A stretch of 23,655 nucleotides of DNA. It comes from Saccoglossus kowalevskii. Its lineage: Eukaryota; Hemichordata; Enteropneusta; Harrimaniidae. Position 1 is the stretch's first letter, and each line of letters opens with the position of its first letter. The translations under genes were made by a program, and so were the position numbers. The stretch spans positions 1 to 23,655 of the forward strand of contig NW_003114037.1 of NCBI RefSeq assembly GCF_000003605.2. Reading direction: 5' to 3'. The notes under the pieces are model-generated. The model was not told the origin of the DNA, did not search any database, and was given only the letters and a program-made list of their open reading frames with translations. Below are positions 22,163 through 23,655 of this stretch, one piece after another.

Positions 22163-22189
22163 GATAGTAGCTCAGGCGTCCATTGCTTG

Positions 22190-22771
22190 CAATTGATAGT
22201 AGCTCAGGGACCCATTGCGCACAATAGATAGTAGCTCAGGCGCCCATTGCTTCCAATTGATAGTAGCTCAGGGACCCATTGCTCACAATAGATAGTAGCT
22301 CAGGCGCCCATTGCTTCCAATTGATAGTAGCTCAGGGACCCATTGCTCACAATAGATAGTAGCTCAGAGGGCCCATTGCTCACTATAGATAGTAGCTCAG
22401 GGGCCCATTGCTTCCAATTGATAGTAGCTCAGGGACCCATTGTTCACAATAGATAGTAGCTCAGGCGCCCATTGCTTCCAATTGATAGTAGCTCAGGGGC
22501 CCATTGCTCACTATAGATAGTAGCTCAGGGACCCATTGCTAACAATAGATAGTAGCTCAGGCGCCCATTGCTTCCAATTGATAGTAGCTCAGGGACCCAT
22601 TGCTCCACAATGGATAGTAGCTCAGGCGCCCATTGCTTCCAATTGATAGTAGCTCAGGGACCCATTGCTCACAATAGATAGTAGCTCAGGCGCCCATTGC
22701 TTGCAATTGATAGTAGATCAGGGACCCAATGCGCACAATAGATAGTAGCTCAGGCGCCCATTGCTTCCAAT
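22190..22771. repeat. Segment matching 16.92-17.50 kb (offset 5,273)
   Basis: Tail ctaacaata (22,539) and the ttcatag junction (22,771) match 17,266 and 17,498 at offset 5,273. Private changes are head tagatcagg and core cccaatgcgcac near 22,720-22,735. Right after ttcatag the sequence switches to relatives of the 7434-8150 region. Confidence 0.8.
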
Positions 22772-22772
22772 T

Positions 22773-23490
22773 CATAGTAGCTCAGGGACCCATTGCTCAC
22801 AATAGATAGTAGCTCAGGCGCCCATTGCTTCCAATTGATAGTAGCTTAGGGACCCATTGCTCACAATAGATAGTAGCTCAGGCGCCCATTGCTTGCAATA
22901 GATAGTAGCTCAGGGGCCCATTGCTTCCAATTGATAGTAGCTCAGGGACCCATTGTTCACAATAGATAGTAGCTCAGGTGCCCATTGCTTCCAATTGATA
23001 GTAGCACAGGGACCCATTGCTCACAATAGATAGTAGCTCAGGCGCCCATTGCTTCCAATTGATAGTAGCTCAGGCGCCCATTGCTTCCAATTGATAGTAG
23101 CTCAGGGACCCATTGCTCACAGTAGATAGTAGCTCAGGGGGCCCATTGCTCACTATAGATAGTAGCTCAGGAACCCATTACTCACAATAGATAGTAGCTC
23201 AGGCGCCCATTGCTTCCAATTGATAGTAGCTCAGGTACCCATTGCTCACAATAGATAGTAGCTCAGGCGCCCATTGCTTCCAATTGATAGTAGCTCAGGG
23301 ACCCATTGCTCCACAATAGATAGTAGCTCAGGGGCCCATTGCTTCCAATTGATAGTTGCTCAGGGGCCCATTGCTTCCAATTGATAGTAGCTCAGGGACC
23401 CATTGCTCACAATAGATAGTAGCTCAGGCGCCCATTGCTTCCAATTGAATGTAGCTCAGGGACCCATTGCTTGCAATAGATAGTAGCTCA
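22773..23490. repeat. Partial higher-order repeat, copy 4 (offset 15,339)
   Basis: Agcttaggg (22,843), ggtaccc (23,232), gatagttgct (23,351) and gaatgtagc (23,447) lie at exactly +15,339 from 7504, 7893, 8012 and 8108. Spacing from ggtaccc to gatagttgct is 119 bases, so it shares the 64-bp loss of copy 3. The match stops about 40 bases after gaatgtagc, where this copy continues with a ggggccc / ttgcaatt unit like positions 640-680. Confidence 0.85.
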
Positions 23491-23569
23491 GGGGCCCATT
23501 GCTTGCAATTGATAGTAGCTCAGGGACCCATTGCTCACAATAGATAGTAGCTCAGGCGCCCATTGCTTC

Positions 23570-23655
23570 CAATTGATAGGAGCTCAGGGGGCCCATTGCT
23601 TCCAATTGATAGTAGCTCAGGGGAGCATTGCTCCCAAATGATAGTAGCTCGGGGA
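23570..23655. repeat. Irregular terminal monomers
   Basis: The last monomers show head gataggagctc, core gggggccc, core ggggagcat with tail ctcccaaatg, and a final head ctcgggga. None of these combinations was noticed elsewhere. Rising irregularity at one end is what is seen when an array approaches its edge, but the window stops before any unique sequence. Confidence 0.65.

Larger units (their letters stand above)
1..23655. repeat. 32-bp satellite array spanning the whole window
   Basis: Every stretch of the window is a copy of one 32-bp monomer, recognisable by the head gatagtagctcag (monomer positions 1-13) and the middle cccattgct (17-25). Variation concentrates at positions 14-16 and 26-32. 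Starts of gatagtag recur at exact 32-base steps (for example 123, 155, 187), with occasional 33-bp units. GC content of the main monomers is near 50%. No flanking unique sequence is visible at either end, so the array continues beyond the window. No transposon or other insertion interrupts it. Stops rotate through all frames on both strands, so it is non-coding. Such arrays are typical of eukaryotic heterochromatin or large minisatellites. The family is not one I recognise, and strand is arbitrary. Confidence 0.99.

Noticed and set aside
1-23655. Protein-coding repeat domain on either strand
   Set aside because: The head gatagtag holds two consecutive in-frame TAG stops on the plus strand, and the minus strand has TGA in every monomer. 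A 32-bp period moves these through all three frames about every 96 bases, so no long frame survives. Local 33-bp units do not change this.
1-23655. CRISPR array
   Set aside because: The 32-bp period is similar to a CRISPR repeat length, but the repeats are directly adjacent with no unique spacers.
1-23655. Minus-strand mini-ORFs ATG-GGN-NCC-TGA in each monomer
   Set aside because: A four-codon frame repeated by the monomer itself is a trivial consequence of the sequence. No ribosome-binding context or longer frame supports translation.
1-23655. CENP-B box or other known centromere motif
   Set aside because: The essential TTCG and CGGG halves of the 17-bp box do not occur together in any monomer. 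The ctccggga variant lacks the TTCG half.
1-23655. G-quadruplex potential from gggg runs
   Set aside because: Each monomer has at most one G run of three to five bases, spaced 32 bp from the next and followed by a C run. That favours ordinary pairing.
1-23655. tRNA genes, suggested by tagctcag
   Set aside because: There is no T-arm, acceptor stem or D-arm pairing partner in the monomer, and no 70-90-base cloverleaf can be formed.

Overview
The whole 23,655-base window is one uninterrupted tandem-repeat (satellite) array. No gene, RNA gene, transposon, CRISPR array or unique sequence was found on either strand. The basic unit is 32 bp, and the window holds about 735-740 monomers. Two main monomer types alternate over long stretches and form a 64-bp dimer. 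Type A has core ggcgccc and tail ttccaatt. Type B has core gggaccc and tail tcacaata. Both share the head gatagtagctcag and the middle cccattgct. Minor types have lengths of 31-33 bp. An array of this size, with layered higher-order structure, suggests a eukaryotic nuclear genome (heterochromatic, pericentromeric, subtelomeric or a giant minisatellite). The sequence gives no direct clue to species and I do not recognise this family by name.

The array is not a simple repetition. Rare diagnostic monomers act as landmarks and show that it was built by repeated segmental duplication. Positions 1-640 recur at about 21,207-21,850. A degenerate zone (1600-2082) includes a different locally homogenised dimer. 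A recognisable 346-bp cassette ('X' below) occurs seven times. A composite block of 1.2-2.2 kb occurs near 2.9-4.7, 8.9-11.2, 14.5-15.8 and, more loosely, 16.9-18.5 kb. The 8.9-11.2 kb copy carries an extra 450-bp tandem duplication. A three-copy higher-order repeat (1026, 866 and about 867 bp) lies at 5391-8150, and a partial further copy lies at 22,773-23,490. A 1.2-kb segment is repeated at 1,539-bp spacing (11,823-13,019 and 13,362-14,558). A 10-monomer block rich in 'ctccc' tails lies at 21,843-22,162. The last 85 bases become less regular.

Two short patches (18,520-18,830 and, more weakly, 8,729-8,834) carry clusters of one-base losses in homopolymer runs. They look like uncorrected long-read consensus. 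The larger one sits exactly where about 1.3 kb of sequence starts over, so part of the array length may be an assembly artefact.

The array is non-coding on both strands. The head has two consecutive in-frame TAG stops on the plus strand, and every monomer has TGA on the minus strand. Because 32 is not a multiple of three, the stops rotate through all frames about every 96 bp. All positions were read by eye. Duplication boundaries are approximate (about one dimer), and identity estimates are not computed alignments.
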